From Shinella zoogloeoides (lineage in GTDB: Bacteria; Pseudomonadota; Alphaproteobacteria; Rhizobiales; Rhizobiaceae), in NCBI RefSeq assembly GCF_022682305.1, contig NZ_CP093531.1, forward strand, positions 1 to 64,000: 64,000 nucleotides of DNA, in the 5' to 3' direction. Below are positions 44,128-53,539 of this stretch, in pieces. How positions within the stretch are numbered: position 1 is the stretch's first letter; each line of letters opens with the position of its first letter. The notes beneath the pieces were generated by a model, which ran no database searches, had not been told where the DNA came from, and saw nothing but the letters and a program-made list of their open reading frames with translations. A program made the position numbers and the translations under genes.

Positions 44128-46124
44128 GGTGGCTGTTCCTCGACACGATCGTTGCCTTGCAGGCCGCCAATGATGCCGATGAAGATGCGATCGAGACGGT
44201 AAACCGGCAAGTCGGCTGGCATCGGCTGCTGCAGATCAAGCCCGGTCTCGAGGCGATGGTGGAGAGCGCCAACGCTTCGCCGCTGGTGCTGGCGGCCGAG
44301 CAACATGGAAACATCCGCAAGTTTGCCGGCGCTTTCCTTCAGGCATTCACGTTCCGCTCGCGCCGCCGGCACGATCCGCTGCTTGCGGCGGTCGCGACCC
44401 TGAAAATGCTTTATGTGGAGGGACGCCGTGTTCTGCCGGATCATGTGCCGGTCGGCCATCTGGGTGCGAACGAAAGGAAACTGGTCTTCGAGGATGGCAA
44501 GCCGGATCGGCGGCTTTATGAAATCGCCACCTTCGCTCATTTACGGGACCGGCTGCATTCGCGCGATGTGTGGGTCGAGGGCAGCCGGTCATTCCGGCCG
44601 ATAGACGAAGATCTCATGCCGAAGCCAACCTTTGTCGCCCTGAGGGGGCAAGATCAGCTTGGCCTCGGTGTCCAGACCGACTGCGCTGCCTGGCTCGCGG
44701 ACGTCCGGGAGATGATGGACGTCAACCTCAAACGGCTGGCCTGGCGCGCCCGTTTCGGCAAGCTCGATGGCGTCAGGATGGAAAACGGCACGCTGATCGT
44801 GACGCCGCATACCAGCGATATTCCCGCCGCGGCGGAAGCCATCAATGCCGAAATCACGGAGATGTATCCTCTTGTCGAGGTGCCCGATCTCCTGCGGGAA
44901 GTGCATGAGTGGACCGGGTTTGCCGACCAGTTCACCCATGTCCGGACGGGAGATGCGCCGCAAAACATCGCCGCCATGCTGGCCGGCGTGCTTGCCGACG
45001 GCACGAATCTCGGCCCGAAACGCATGGCCGGGGCGTCGAAGGGGATCAGCGCCCACCAGATCGGCTGGATGCGCAGCTTCCATGCCCGCTCCGAAACCTA
45101 TCGGGCCGCGCAGGCCTGCGTCACTGATGCCCATACCCGCCATCCGCATGCGCAAATCTGGGGCGACGGAACGACAGCCTCATCCGATGGGCAATTCTTC
45201 CGCGCCAGTGACCGGGCCGCAGGGCGCAGCGACATCAACCTGCATTATGGCAGCGAGCCGGGCTCGAAGTTCTACAGCGGGCTTTCCGACCAATACGGCT
45301 ATTACAGCATCCTGCCGATCAGCCCGACCGAAAGCGAGGCCGTCTATGTGCTCGACGGCCTGTTCGACCACGACACGGTTCTGGAGATCGAAGAGCTGTT
45401 CACCGATACCGGCGGCGCCAGCGATCATGTTTTTGCGCTGTTCTGCCTGATCGGCAAGCGCTTCGCGCCGCGCCTTCGCAATATCAAGGACCGGAAACTG
45501 CACACCTTCGAGAAGGCCGATATCTATCCGGCGCTGGCAAATCATATCGGCGTGCCGATCAACACCGCCCTCATCATGGACCATTGGGACGAACTCCTGC
45601 GCCTTGCCGCGTCGATCACGACGCGCACCGTCGCGCCGTCGGCGACCCTCAAGAAGTTCTCCGCATCGTCGAAGTCCAGCGATCTGGCCAAAGCGTTGCG
45701 CGAACTCGGCCGCATCGAGCGCACCCTGTTCATGATCGAGTGGTATTCCAGCCCGGCACTGCGTCGGCGTTGCCAGGCCGGGCTCAACAAGGGCGAGGCC
45801 GCTCACAAGCTCAAACGCGCCGTCTTTTTCCATGAGCGCGGCGAGATCCGTGATCGCTCCTTTGACAGCCAGGCCTTCCGAGCTTCCGGTCTCAACCTGG
45901 TGGTCAGCGCCATCGTCCATTGGAACACCGTCTATCTCAGCCGGGCAACGGCTCATCTGCGCCAGCAAGGCCGAAATATCCCCGACGAGTTGCTGAAACA
46001 CGTCTCGCCCCTCAGTTGGGAGCACATAAATCTCACCGGCATCTATTCCTGGGACACCGAGCAGCAGATGTCCGAAGGCTTCAGGCCCTTGCGGCTTGCC
46101 AGAAAAATCCTCCGCGCCGCGTGA
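44128..46124 (+). pseudogene. Tn3-family TnpA, 5'-truncated
   Basis: About 665 residues of a second, clearly different Tn3 transposase, starting abruptly at [20 protein letters not shown]. The N-terminal third, including the main DNA-binding part, is missing. The catalytic domain is complete: [20 protein letters not shown] with Asp, [20 protein letters not shown], and [20 protein letters not shown] with Glu region. No start signal is present, so it is inactive on its own. The junction at about 44128 directly joins the glycine-rich fragment. Confidence 0.85.
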
Positions 46125-46142
46125 TGTTCAGGGTTCGTTCGA

Positions 46143-46181
46143 GCTTAGCGCAGGATTTTGAACAGACCTTGTTCCGCCCCC
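46143..46181 (-). repeat. Probable right terminal repeat of the second Tn3 element
   Basis: Read on the minus strand it starts GGGGGCGGAACAAGG and ends CTGCGCTAAGC, the same outline (G-run outside, CGCTAAG inside) as the 40-bp ends of the intact Tn3 at 20981-24790. It lies 18 bases after the tnpA stop. The matching left end has been lost. Confidence 0.65.
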
Positions 46182-46405
46182 AAGTTGCCGATCGACCGCC
46201 GCTTGAGTTGGTGGGCGAATTTCAGGCCAAACTTAGTCGTCCATTCTGAGACGGTCTGAAACGAGACGGCAATGCCGCGCTCGGCAAGCAGGTCTTCGAT
46301 ATCGCGCAGGCTCAGCGGGAACCGGTAATAGAGCCATACCGCATGCGCGATGATCTCGGCTGGAAAGCGGTGGCGTTTGTATCGGGCGGACGCATCGTCA
46401 GTCAT
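46182..46405 (-). pseudogene. IS6-family transposase, N-terminal fragment
   Basis: Starts at ATG 46405 and encodes the typical N-terminus: RYKRHRFPAEIIAHAVWLYY, FPLSLRDIEDLLAERGIAVS, TVSEWTTKFGLKFA. After about 75 residues it runs into the terminal repeat of the truncated Tn3, which adds a foreign tail. It lacks all catalytic residues. The C-terminal IS6 fragment at 19011-19391 covers a later, non-adjacent part of the family. Confidence 0.8.
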
Positions 46406-46458
46406 GCCGATAGACTATTGCCTCGATCCGCACCAGCCGGTTAAGGCGACGCCTCCCT

Positions 46459-47403
46459 TCAAGGCAATGACGCGACGGCTGCTGGAAGTGCTGGCGCCGA
46501 ATACTGATCCTGTTGCCTGGCAATTCCGAGGAGCCATTTGTGGAACCTTTGGCCGAACGGCTTTTCAAGAGCGGTCCTGTCCCAGGCAAGATAGTAGCTT
46601 TCGGAAAGCTTCATACGAATGTCGAAGGGAACGATCAAACTGCCCGAGGCAATCTCGTCCTGCACCATGGAAACCTGTGCAAGTACAAATCCGCGCCCAT
46701 TGGCGGCCGCGTCGATGGCGCTACTCGAGAGGGTAAAAGAAAGGCCGGAAAAGGTCTGCCGGCCATCGGCATCGATAAGGCTTGCCCAATCCTTCCATTG
46801 CGGCGACGCCTTGTAGTCCGCTTCCCATTCCACATTGAGCAGTGGAAACGTGAGGATGTCCTGCGGACAGCGCGGAGCGCCGTTTGCAATGAGCGCAGGC
46901 GAACAGACCGGCACGACCCAGTCTGTGAACAGAGCCGCCACGTGTTCGTGGGCGTAGGAGCGCCGGCCGTAGGTGATGCGGAAATCCACCTCTTCCGCGC
47001 CGAGGCGGGGCTCCTGCTCCTGGCCGAGAATGCGCACGTTCGAGCCCGGACAGAGCGATTGCCAATCAAAGATCTTGCGGCTGACCCAACGGCTGGCGAC
47101 CGAAGACAGGGCGCTGAGCACGATGCTGCTTTCGTTGCGCGCACGCGTCAGGACATTGGCGGCGTGGGAAAGCTGCTGAAAACCCTTCGCGACCTCGCGA
47201 TAATACAGCCGCCCCCAGGATGATAATTCCACCCGCCGGCCGCGCCGCTCCAGAAGCGTCAATCCAAGACATTGCTCCAGATTGCGCACCAGCTGGCTGA
47301 CGGCTCCCGGCGACACGCCGAGGTCTTCCGCGGCAGCACTCACCGAGCCGCATCGTCCAATGGCTTCAAAGGCCTGCAAGCCGCGCAAGGACGGGTTCGA
47401 CAT
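46459..47403 (-). CDS. LysR-type transcriptional regulator (GcvA-like)
   Basis: 314 residues from ATG 47403, with GGGAGGA about ten bases upstream. The N-terminal winged helix is clear: SLRGLQAFEAIGRCGSVSAA, then LGVSPGAVSQLVRNLEQCLG. The rest is a periplasmic-binding-like effector domain (VDFRITYGRRSYAHEHVAAL). The gene diverges from the Rieske oxygenase gene and shares a 124-base intergenic region with a TTTAGA-TTT-TCTAAA dyad, so it most likely controls that pathway in response to its substrate. Confidence 0.9.
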   Translation of the reverse strand: MSNPSLRGLQAFEAIGRCGSVSAAAEDLGVSPGAVSQLVRNLEQCLGLTLLERRGRRVELSSWGRLYYREVAKGFQQLSHAANVLTRARNESSIVLSALSSVASRWVSRKIFDWQSLCPGSNVRILGQEQEPRLGAEEVDFRITYGRRSYAHEHVAALFTDWVVPVCSPALIANGAPRCPQDILTFPLLNVEWEADYKASPQWKDWASLIDADGRQTFSGLSFTLSSSAIDAAANGRGFVLAQVSMVQDEIASGSLIVPFDIRMKLSESYYLAWDRTALEKPFGQRFHKWLLGIARQQDQYSAPALPAAVASLP

Positions 47404-47434
47404 CGTTACGCATTCCTCCCGCGACGTATCCCAA

Positions 47435-47449
47435 TTTAGATTTTCTAAA
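47435..47449. promoter_or_regulatory. LysR-type operator candidate (T-N11-A)
   Basis: TTTAGATTTTCTAAA is a perfect 6-bp dyad around TTT and contains the T-N11-A core used by LysR-type regulators. It lies in the short divergent region between the LysR gene and the Rieske oxygenase gene. Confidence 0.6.
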
Positions 47450-47527
47450 ATAGAACGCAGCAGCTGGCAACTTGTTGGCGCCGGGAAAACAACGAACATT
47501 CGCTTATCAAAACGCAAGGAGAGCGAG

Positions 47528-48574
47528 ATGTTTCTCAAGAATGCCTGGTACGTCGCAGCCTGGGATCACGAGGTTAGCCGCGAGCTGAAGCCCGTCACCA
47601 TCCTCGGTGTAAACATCGTGCTTTACCGCAAGCAGGACGGAAGCGCGGCCGCGCTCGAAGATGCCTGTCCCCATCGCAAGCTGCCGCTCTCCATGGGCCG
47701 CATCAAGGGCGACGACGTGGAATGCGGCTATCACGGTCTGACCTTCGACTGTTCGGGCACCTGCACGCGTGTCCCGGGTGCAGAGCGCATTCCCCATGTT
47801 GCCAAGGTGCGGTCCTATCCCGTCCACGAGCGCTACGGCCTGCTCTGGATATGGATGGGCGATGCCGACAAGGCGGACCCGAAGGAGATTTTCGAGGTCG
47901 AATATTTCGATGACCCGGCCTGGGGCATCAATCGCGGCGAGTCGATGACGCTCAACTGCAACTACCTCTACATGACCGACAACCTGCTCGATCCGTCCCA
48001 CGTCGCCTGGGTCCATCAGTCGTCCTTCGCAAGCTCGGCCTGCGAGGAAACGCCGCTGGAGACGACCGTGAAGGACGATGGAGTGACCGTTTGGCGCTGG
48101 ATGATCGACTCCGAACCGGCGCCCTTTTATGCCCCCTTCCTGCAGTTCGAGGGCAATACGGACCGCAAGCAGCACTATGAGGTCCGCTATCCGAGCAACG
48201 CCATCATCAAGGCGATCTTCGCACCGGCCCATACGGGCGGCGAGGGCCGCGCGCTGCCGGAAAACACCTTCCTTATGGACAGCTACAACTTCATGACGCC
48301 GGTCGACGAGAACCGCACCAAATACTACTGGTTCCAGATGCGCAATTTCGCGCCGAATGATCCCAAGGTCTCGGAGAGCTTCGCCAAGTCCGTACGCGGC
48401 GCCTTCGAGGAGGATCGTGTCGTGCTGGAAGCGGTCCATCACGGCATGGCGAACATGCAGACGCCGAACCTCGACCTGAAGATCGACGTCGGCCCGATGC
48501 GCTTCCGCCGCAAGCTCGCCCAGATGATCGCCGCCGAGGCGCAAGCCGGGCCTGCCACCGCGGCGGCTGAGTAA
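47528..48574 (+). CDS. Rieske [2Fe-2S] aromatic/O- or N-demethylating oxygenase
   Basis: 348 residues; the ATG at 47528 follows AAGGAGAGCGAG. The Rieske ligands are C47, H49, C66 and H69 (DACPHRKLPLSMG, CGYHG). The mononuclear iron site is in TDNLLDPSHVAWVH (Asp155, His158, His163 region). It resembles vanillate O-demethylase VanA and related oxygenases that remove methyl groups or hydroxylate small aromatic or N-methyl compounds. It needs electrons from the reductase encoded next, 11 bases downstream. The substrate cannot be read from sequence. Confidence 0.9.
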   Translation: MFLKNAWYVAAWDHEVSRELKPVTILGVNIVLYRKQDGSAAALEDACPHRKLPLSMGRIKGDDVECGYHGLTFDCSGTCTRVPGAERIPHVAKVRSYPVHERYGLLWIWMGDADKADPKEIFEVEYFDDPAWGINRGESMTLNCNYLYMTDNLLDPSHVAWVHQSSFASSACEETPLETTVKDDGVTVWRWMIDSEPAPFYAPFLQFEGNTDRKQHYEVRYPSNAIIKAIFAPAHTGGEGRALPENTFLMDSYNFMTPVDENRTKYYWFQMRNFAPNDPKVSESFAKSVRGAFEEDRVVLEAVHHGMANMQTPNLDLKIDVGPMRFRRKLAQMIAAEAQAGPATAAAE

Positions 48575-48585
48575 GGATCGCCCGA

Positions 48586-49686
48586 ATGCTGGACGCCGCG
48601 GCCTCGCGCTTCCGCCACTTCGAGGTGATCTCGAAGGTGCGTGAAAGCACCACCATCACATCTTTCCGACTTGCCCCTCTCGACCGGCAGCACTGGCGGC
48701 CGTTCGAGGCCGGACAGTTCCTCACGATACGGGTTCCCGACGGCAAGGGTGGCCATGTCCTGCGCAACTATACGGTCTCCTCGTCGCCGCGCGAGGAAGG
48801 CACGTACCGGATCACCGTGAAGCGTGAGGCCGCACCGTCGCGGGACGTGCCGGCGGGTGTGAGTTCGTGCTGGCTGCATGACGAGATCGAGCCCGGCGCC
48901 GTCGTCGAAATCGACCTGCCGCGCGGCGCCTTCAAGCTGGACACCGCCAGCAGCCGGCCCGTCGTGCTGCTTTCCGGCGGCGTCGGGCTGACGCCCACGG
49001 TCTCGATGCTCGATGTGCTGGCACGGGAAAGCAACCGTCCCGTCTGGTTCATCCACGCCTGCGACAGCGGGGCCGTCCATGCCCTGCGCAGCGAAGTCGA
49101 ACAGCTTGCCGCCCTCAGGCCCGGCATCACCGTGCATTTCTGCTACCGTTTTGCGGAAAGCGCCGAACTCGACGCAGTGCGGTGCCATTCCGAAGGGTTC
49201 CTGACGCGCGCCACGCTCCAAGAGCTTCTGCCGCTCGACGACTACGACATCTACATGTGCGGCCCGCCGCCCTTCATGCAGGCGCTCTATGGCATCCTCA
49301 CCGGCCTCGGCATCCGCAAGGAACGCATCGCTTATGAATTCTTCGGCCCGGCAAGCCTTCTCACGGAAGCCGCGCATACAACACCGCAACCCGTGAAACC
49401 GTCGGCGGCTGACCAATCCCCCGCAGGCGATGGACCGCATATCGTCCTCCAGAAATCCGGGCGCAGGCTCGCCTGGGACAACACGAGTGAATCCATCCTC
49501 GCCTTCCTGGAGAGACAAGGCATCGAGCCGGAATTCTCCTGCCGGGCGGGGGTCTGCGGAACTTGCGAACAGGGCCTCGTTTCCGGAGAGGTCGACTATT
49601 TCGAGGAGCCGCTCGACGTGATGCCGAAGGATCGGGTGCTGCTGTGCTGTACCCGGCCGAAATCCTCGCTCGTGCTCGATCTGTAG
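48586..49686 (+). CDS. Oxygenase reductase (FAD/NAD(P)H and C-terminal [2Fe-2S])
   Basis: 366 residues. Domain order: an FAD-binding barrel (RNYTVSSSPREEGTYRITVK), an NAD-binding fold (VVLLSGGVGLTPTVSMLDVL; DIYMCGPPPFMQALYGIL), then a plant-type ferredoxin (FSCRAGVCGTCEQGL, with Cys319, 324, 327 and one of 354/355). This reductase type partners Rieske oxygenases such as those for vanillate, stachydrine and glycine betaine. The FAD-first, ferredoxin-last order is like VanB and GbcB. Co-transcribed with the oxygenase. Confidence 0.92.
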   Translation: MLDAAASRFRHFEVISKVRESTTITSFRLAPLDRQHWRPFEAGQFLTIRVPDGKGGHVLRNYTVSSSPREEGTYRITVKREAAPSRDVPAGVSSCWLHDEIEPGAVVEIDLPRGAFKLDTASSRPVVLLSGGVGLTPTVSMLDVLARESNRPVWFIHACDSGAVHALRSEVEQLAALRPGITVHFCYRFAESAELDAVRCHSEGFLTRATLQELLPLDDYDIYMCGPPPFMQALYGILTGLGIRKERIAYEFFGPASLLTEAAHTTPQPVKPSAADQSPAGDGPHIVLQKSGRRLAWDNTSESILAFLERQGIEPEFSCRAGVCGTCEQGLVSGEVDYFEEPLDVMPKDRVLLCCTRPKSSLVLDL

Positions 49687-49747
49687 CGACGGTGACCAAG
49701 AGGCTGCTGCCTGAACCGGGGGTGCCTCGCCACCCGAAGGAGAACCC

Positions 49748-50857
49748 GTGACGAAAATGCTCCGAGACGAAATTCCGCTCAATCCGCATGTCGCCGGGCT
49801 GCCGCCCTACAATGCCGGCATGAATATCGCCGCCGCGCAGAAACACAGCGGCCGGCAGGACATCGCCGCCCTTGCCAGCAACGAGAACCCGGATGGCTGT
49901 TCGCCGAAGGTTGCCGCCGCCCTCGCCGGCCTCAATCCGGCGCGGTATTGCGACCCGGCCTGCACGGCGCTGCGCACGGCCCTCAGCCACAAGCTCGACG
50001 TTCCCGCGGACCGCATTGTCGTCGGCAACGGCTCGGAGGAAATGATTGCCGCCGTGTGCCGCGCCATTCTTCGTCCCGACGCTTTCGTCGCGACGCTCTG
50101 TCCCGGCTTCGGCCTGCACGAGATCGAGGCGCTCGCCAACGGCGCGCGGGTCGAGAAGGTTGACATGCGGGCGGACCTGGATTTCGACATCCCCGCAATC
50201 GTCGCCATGCTTGCGCGCAAACCGGCGATCTTCTTCCTCTCGTCGCCGTCCAATCCCGTCGGGCGGGCGCTCGACCGTGTCGGTCTCACGCGCATTCTCT
50301 CGGCGGTTCCGCCACAAACGCTGCTCGTGCTGGACGAGGCCTATTTCGAGTTCACCGACGACGACACTCCCGACGGGCTTGCCGCCCTCGCAAAGACCGA
50401 TCTCGCCTGGGTGGTGCTGCGGACCTTTTCCAAGGCCTACGGGCTTGCCGGTCTGCGTGTCGGCTATGCCGTGACGTCGGACCTGCGCCTGGCGCGCGCC
50501 ATGACCGCGGCCAAGACGCCGTTCAACGTCAATGCCGCCGCGCAGACTGCCGCCCTTGCCGCGCTGGAGGACGAAGCGTGGATGCACGCATCGGTCGCCG
50601 CACTGAAGCAGGAACGGCAGCGGGTCTCCCAGCGCGTCGCGGCCCTCGGCTTTCGCGTCGCCGGATCGCAGACGAACTTCCTCTTCATCGATGTCGGCTG
50701 GGACAGCCGGGCGGCGCTGGATCACTTCCTGTCGAAGGGGATCATCATCAAGCCGTGGAAGGAAGCCGGCTACGAAACCTTCATCCGCGCGACGATCGGC
50801 AGCCGCTCCGAAAACGACCGTTTCATCGAGGCGCTGAGCGCTCTCGCCACGGAGTGA
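49748..50857 (+). CDS. HisC-like PLP aminotransferase
   Basis: 369 residues from GTG 49748 after GAAGGAGAACCC. Fold-type I landmarks: LASNENPDGCSP (~42-53), SSPSNPVGRAL (~165-175), LDEAYFEF (~195-202) and the PLP lysine K229 in LRTFSKAYGLAGLRVGY. It resembles histidinol-phosphate aminotransferases, but on this plasmid, behind an oxygenase-reductase pair, it more likely transfers the amino group of a catabolic intermediate. No other his genes are nearby. Probably the third gene of the oxygenase operon (61-base gap). Confidence 0.88.
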   Translation: MTKMLRDEIPLNPHVAGLPPYNAGMNIAAAQKHSGRQDIAALASNENPDGCSPKVAAALAGLNPARYCDPACTALRTALSHKLDVPADRIVVGNGSEEMIAAVCRAILRPDAFVATLCPGFGLHEIEALANGARVEKVDMRADLDFDIPAIVAMLARKPAIFFLSSPSNPVGRALDRVGLTRILSAVPPQTLLVLDEAYFEFTDDDTPDGLAALAKTDLAWVVLRTFSKAYGLAGLRVGYAVTSDLRLARAMTAAKTPFNVNAAAQTAALAALEDEAWMHASVAALKQERQRVSQRVAALGFRVAGSQTNFLFIDVGWDSRAALDHFLSKGIIIKPWKEAGYETFIRATIGSRSENDRFIEALSALATE

Positions 50858-50926
50858 CGCGCTGCAGCGCCGCCCCGATCAGACAAGACAGAACAGGGGC
50901 CGATCCACGGCCCGAGGGAACGAACC

Positions 50927-52171
50927 ATGAGCGCAAACGCAAGTCTGCCCAAAGCGAACCGGGAGCCCCATCGCATGTCCTCATTGACGCCATCCGGTCT
51001 GTTTTCCGGCGACTATTCCGCTCTGCGTACCCGGTTCCTCGCCGCGGCACGCACCGCCGGGGCGAGCCTCGTCGAGTATCTGCACCCGCTGCATGGCCCT
51101 GATGGCGAGCGGCTTGCGACCGATGTCGCCTATCTCGGACGCGAGGATGCCCGCAAGCTCATGGTGCTGATTTCCGGCACCCACGGGGTCGAAGGTCCGT
51201 TCGGTTCGGCCTGCCAGACCGCCTGGCTCTCCCAGAACACGCCCTGGCAGCTTCCCGACGATACCGCCGTCCTCGCCATCCACCTCATCAACCCCTGGGG
51301 CACCGCGTGGTCGCGCCGGTTGAATGAAGACAATGTCGACCTCAACCGCAACTTCATCGACTGGCAAAAAGCGCCGCCAAAAAACGAGCGCTATGGCACG
51401 CTGCACGGCGCGCTCGTCTGTCCCGTGCTGGAAGGACCGGCACACGACACGGCCGTGGAGACCTATGAGGAGGCCAAGCGGCGGTCCGGCGGCTATGCCG
51501 GCCTCGCTCCGATCATCGAAGCCGGTCAGTATGACTTTCCGGATGGATTGTTCTATGGCGGCGACGGCCCTGTGTGGTCCAACCGCACCCTGATCGACAT
51601 CCTCACGACCTTTGCGCAGCAGGCGACCGAGGTCGTCGTTTTCGACCTGCACACGGGCGCTGGTCCCTATGGCTATCCGGCGCTGCTGTCCGTCGCCGAA
51701 AGCGAGCATGCTGGCCTGGATTGGGGACGCGGCATCTTCGGCCCTGCCCTTTCCATCGTCGTCACCGGCGCAAACGCAACAACGGATACCGGCATTGCCG
51801 CGACCGCGACCGGCTATGTTTCGGCGGCCGTGCGAACCGCGCTGCCGAAGGCCCGTGTCCTGCCGCTTGTGGTCGAATGCGGCACGCTTGATGGCGCCAC
51901 CGTTTCGGACGCAGTGCAGGCCGACAACTGGCTTCACCTGTTCGGCAAGGTCGACACACCGCTCGGCGGCAGGATCAAGGAAACCCTGCGCGCCGCCTTC
52001 ATTCCCGAAGACGCAGACTGGCAGCGCGCATGCCTTGCCGCGTCGCTGCGCCATTTCGACCGCGCCTTCGCCGACCTCAAGACGGTCGGCGGTGCCGGCC
52101 CGGAAAAGACCGTTCCGGCAGCAGCAGCGGTGACCGTCGTCGCCCATCCGGACGTCAATGGCCGAGGCTAG
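50927..52171 (+). CDS. DUF2817 (M14-like) metallopeptidase or deacylase
   Basis: 414 residues. The family signature is present: MVLISGTHGVEGPFGSACQT with a zinc-ligand His-x-x-Glu, NEDNVDLNRNFIDW, FDLHTGAGPYGY with the third ligand, and LPLVVECGTLDG. DUF2817 is related to M14 carboxypeptidases and succinylglutamate desuccinylases, so hydrolysis of an amide or peptide bond in a small molecule is expected. An ATG 16 codons into the frame (RMSSLTPSG) is an alternative start. It is convergent with the unknown protein gene downstream (one base apart). Confidence 0.82.
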   Translation: MSANASLPKANREPHRMSSLTPSGLFSGDYSALRTRFLAAARTAGASLVEYLHPLHGPDGERLATDVAYLGREDARKLMVLISGTHGVEGPFGSACQTAWLSQNTPWQLPDDTAVLAIHLINPWGTAWSRRLNEDNVDLNRNFIDWQKAPPKNERYGTLHGALVCPVLEGPAHDTAVETYEEAKRRSGGYAGLAPIIEAGQYDFPDGLFYGGDGPVWSNRTLIDILTTFAQQATEVVVFDLHTGAGPYGYPALLSVAESEHAGLDWGRGIFGPALSIVVTGANATTDTGIAATATGYVSAAVRTALPKARVLPLVVECGTLDGATVSDAVQADNWLHLFGKVDTPLGGRIKETLRAAFIPEDADWQRACLAASLRHFDRAFADLKTVGGAGPEKTVPAAAAVTVVAHPDVNGRG

Positions 52172-52172
52172 G

Positions 52173-53519
52173 CTAGCCGTCGGCTCGAGGGGGCGTTTCG
52201 AGTTGCAACGCGACCGTTTCCCAACGGTCGGCGAAGGGACCGTAGGCGGTCTTGATATCGACGCCGACGGGCAGTTCGGGGCATTCGTTCTCGCCGTTGC
52301 TGCCCCAGTTCACCCAGCCGGACTGGCGCCTCTGGACGATCTGGAAGGCGCCCGAGGGCTTGGACGTCCACCAGATCATCGCCCGCCCGCTCGCCTCGTG
52401 ATATTCCACGGTCTTATCCGCCGGGCCGGGGAAGATTGTCTCGTGCGGCACAGCGGAAACGTCGACCGGCTGGCCCGTCAGGATCCACGGCCGATCGCCC
52501 AGATCAGCCTTCACATGGGAGGCGACGCGCACCCTGGCGAGCCGTTCGCGCAACTCCGCCTCGCCCAATACGCCCTCCCAGATGCAGAAGAGCCGCCAAT
52601 AAAGGTCCCAATGGGCGGATTCGATATCCGCGAGATGGGCGCGGAATTCCTCGAACTTCTGGCTCTGGTTCTTCGAGTTGGCCACCGTGTCGGCGACCAT
52701 GTCGACCAGTTCGCCGGCATAGGGATCGCCCGCCCGGTACCGTGTCCCGCCGAAGGCGGCGAAGCGGTCGAAGACCAGTTCGCCCTTGCCACCCTCGAAT
52801 TCGTCGCCAACCGTGATCTTGTTTGTCACGGAGCGGCCGTTGATGACGGTCTGGAACGGGTCGACGTCATAGCGGCGCTGGAACCAGGGCGTGTCGTAGG
52901 TGAATTTCCAGTCGATGGCGAAGCGTTTGCCCTTCAACTCCTCCAGCAGCCCGTCCGGAATGAGGCCGTGCATGCGATAATGGTGCAGGACGGGTCCCTG
53001 TTCGACTGTTTCGATCCGCACCCTGGTGTGTTCCGGCGGGTTGATCAGCCCGTTTTCCGGCGTGAAGAACGGTCCGTAGAAGCCGCCGATGGCATTGTTG
53101 CCGGATGGCAGCAGCTCGAAGCCGTCCGCCAGCGCCTTGAAATGCCGGATGCCCCATTTCGAGGAGCCGAGGCCCTGGGCGGTGCCCGCGCACAGTTCGA
53201 GGTCGAAGGCGCCGGTATCGAGGCGTACGAAGCAATCTGCTTCCCTGCCCGCGAGCGCGGTAATGCCGGCCGGCGTTTCGGACGGCTGGCACGGTTCCTC
53301 CAGCGTCAGCCGGCAGGTGCCGGTGAAGCTGAGCACGCAGATGAAGCGCGTCTCGCCGTGCACGGGAGCGCTTTGCAGGCGCTGGCAGAGCACCCGCTCG
53401 CCCTTGTCGTCGCGCGCCCACCAGAGCGGCTCGGCAAGCTCTGCCTTGACCGAAAACACGACGGGTTCATGATCGCGGGCGCCCTCGAGCGGATCGGTGA
53501 TCAGGATGGAATGGGCCAT
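52173..53519 (-). CDS. Unrecognised beta-rich protein, last gene of the ABC operon
   Basis: 448 residues; ATG 53519 follows GGAGATATTCCC. No signal peptide or membrane segment, so probably cytoplasmic. It is Trp/Tyr/Gly-rich and beta-rich (GFYGPFFTPENGLINPPEHT; FAIDWKFTYDTPWFQRRYDV; WWTSKPSGAFQIVQRRQSGW), a composition common in carbohydrate-active enzymes. I cannot place it in a family. It lies 20 bases after the permease gene, so it most likely acts on the imported compound, for example as a lyase or glycoside-cleaving enzyme. That role is inferred from context alone. Confidence 0.75.
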   Translation of the reverse strand: MAHSILITDPLEGARDHEPVVFSVKAELAEPLWWARDDKGERVLCQRLQSAPVHGETRFICVLSFTGTCRLTLEEPCQPSETPAGITALAGREADCFVRLDTGAFDLELCAGTAQGLGSSKWGIRHFKALADGFELLPSGNNAIGGFYGPFFTPENGLINPPEHTRVRIETVEQGPVLHHYRMHGLIPDGLLEELKGKRFAIDWKFTYDTPWFQRRYDVDPFQTVINGRSVTNKITVGDEFEGGKGELVFDRFAAFGGTRYRAGDPYAGELVDMVADTVANSKNQSQKFEEFRAHLADIESAHWDLYWRLFCIWEGVLGEAELRERLARVRVASHVKADLGDRPWILTGQPVDVSAVPHETIFPGPADKTVEYHEASGRAMIWWTSKPSGAFQIVQRRQSGWVNWGSNGENECPELPVGVDIKTAYGPFADRWETVALQLETPPRADG

Positions 53520-53539
53520 GGGAATATCTCCGGAAAGGA

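Noticed and set aside
19011..46405. A composite transposon bounded by two IS6 copies
   Set aside because: The two IS6 pieces are non-overlapping fragments of the transposase, both truncated and lacking terminal repeats, so they cannot be functional ends of one element.
47507..48544. A 345-residue minus-strand frame opposite the Rieske oxygenase
   Set aside because: The plus-strand gene has complete catalytic motifs and a ribosome site; the opposite frame has none.
49361..50725. A 454-residue minus-strand frame opposite reductase and aminotransferase
   Set aside because: It spans two confident genes and an intergenic gap with no recognisable domain.
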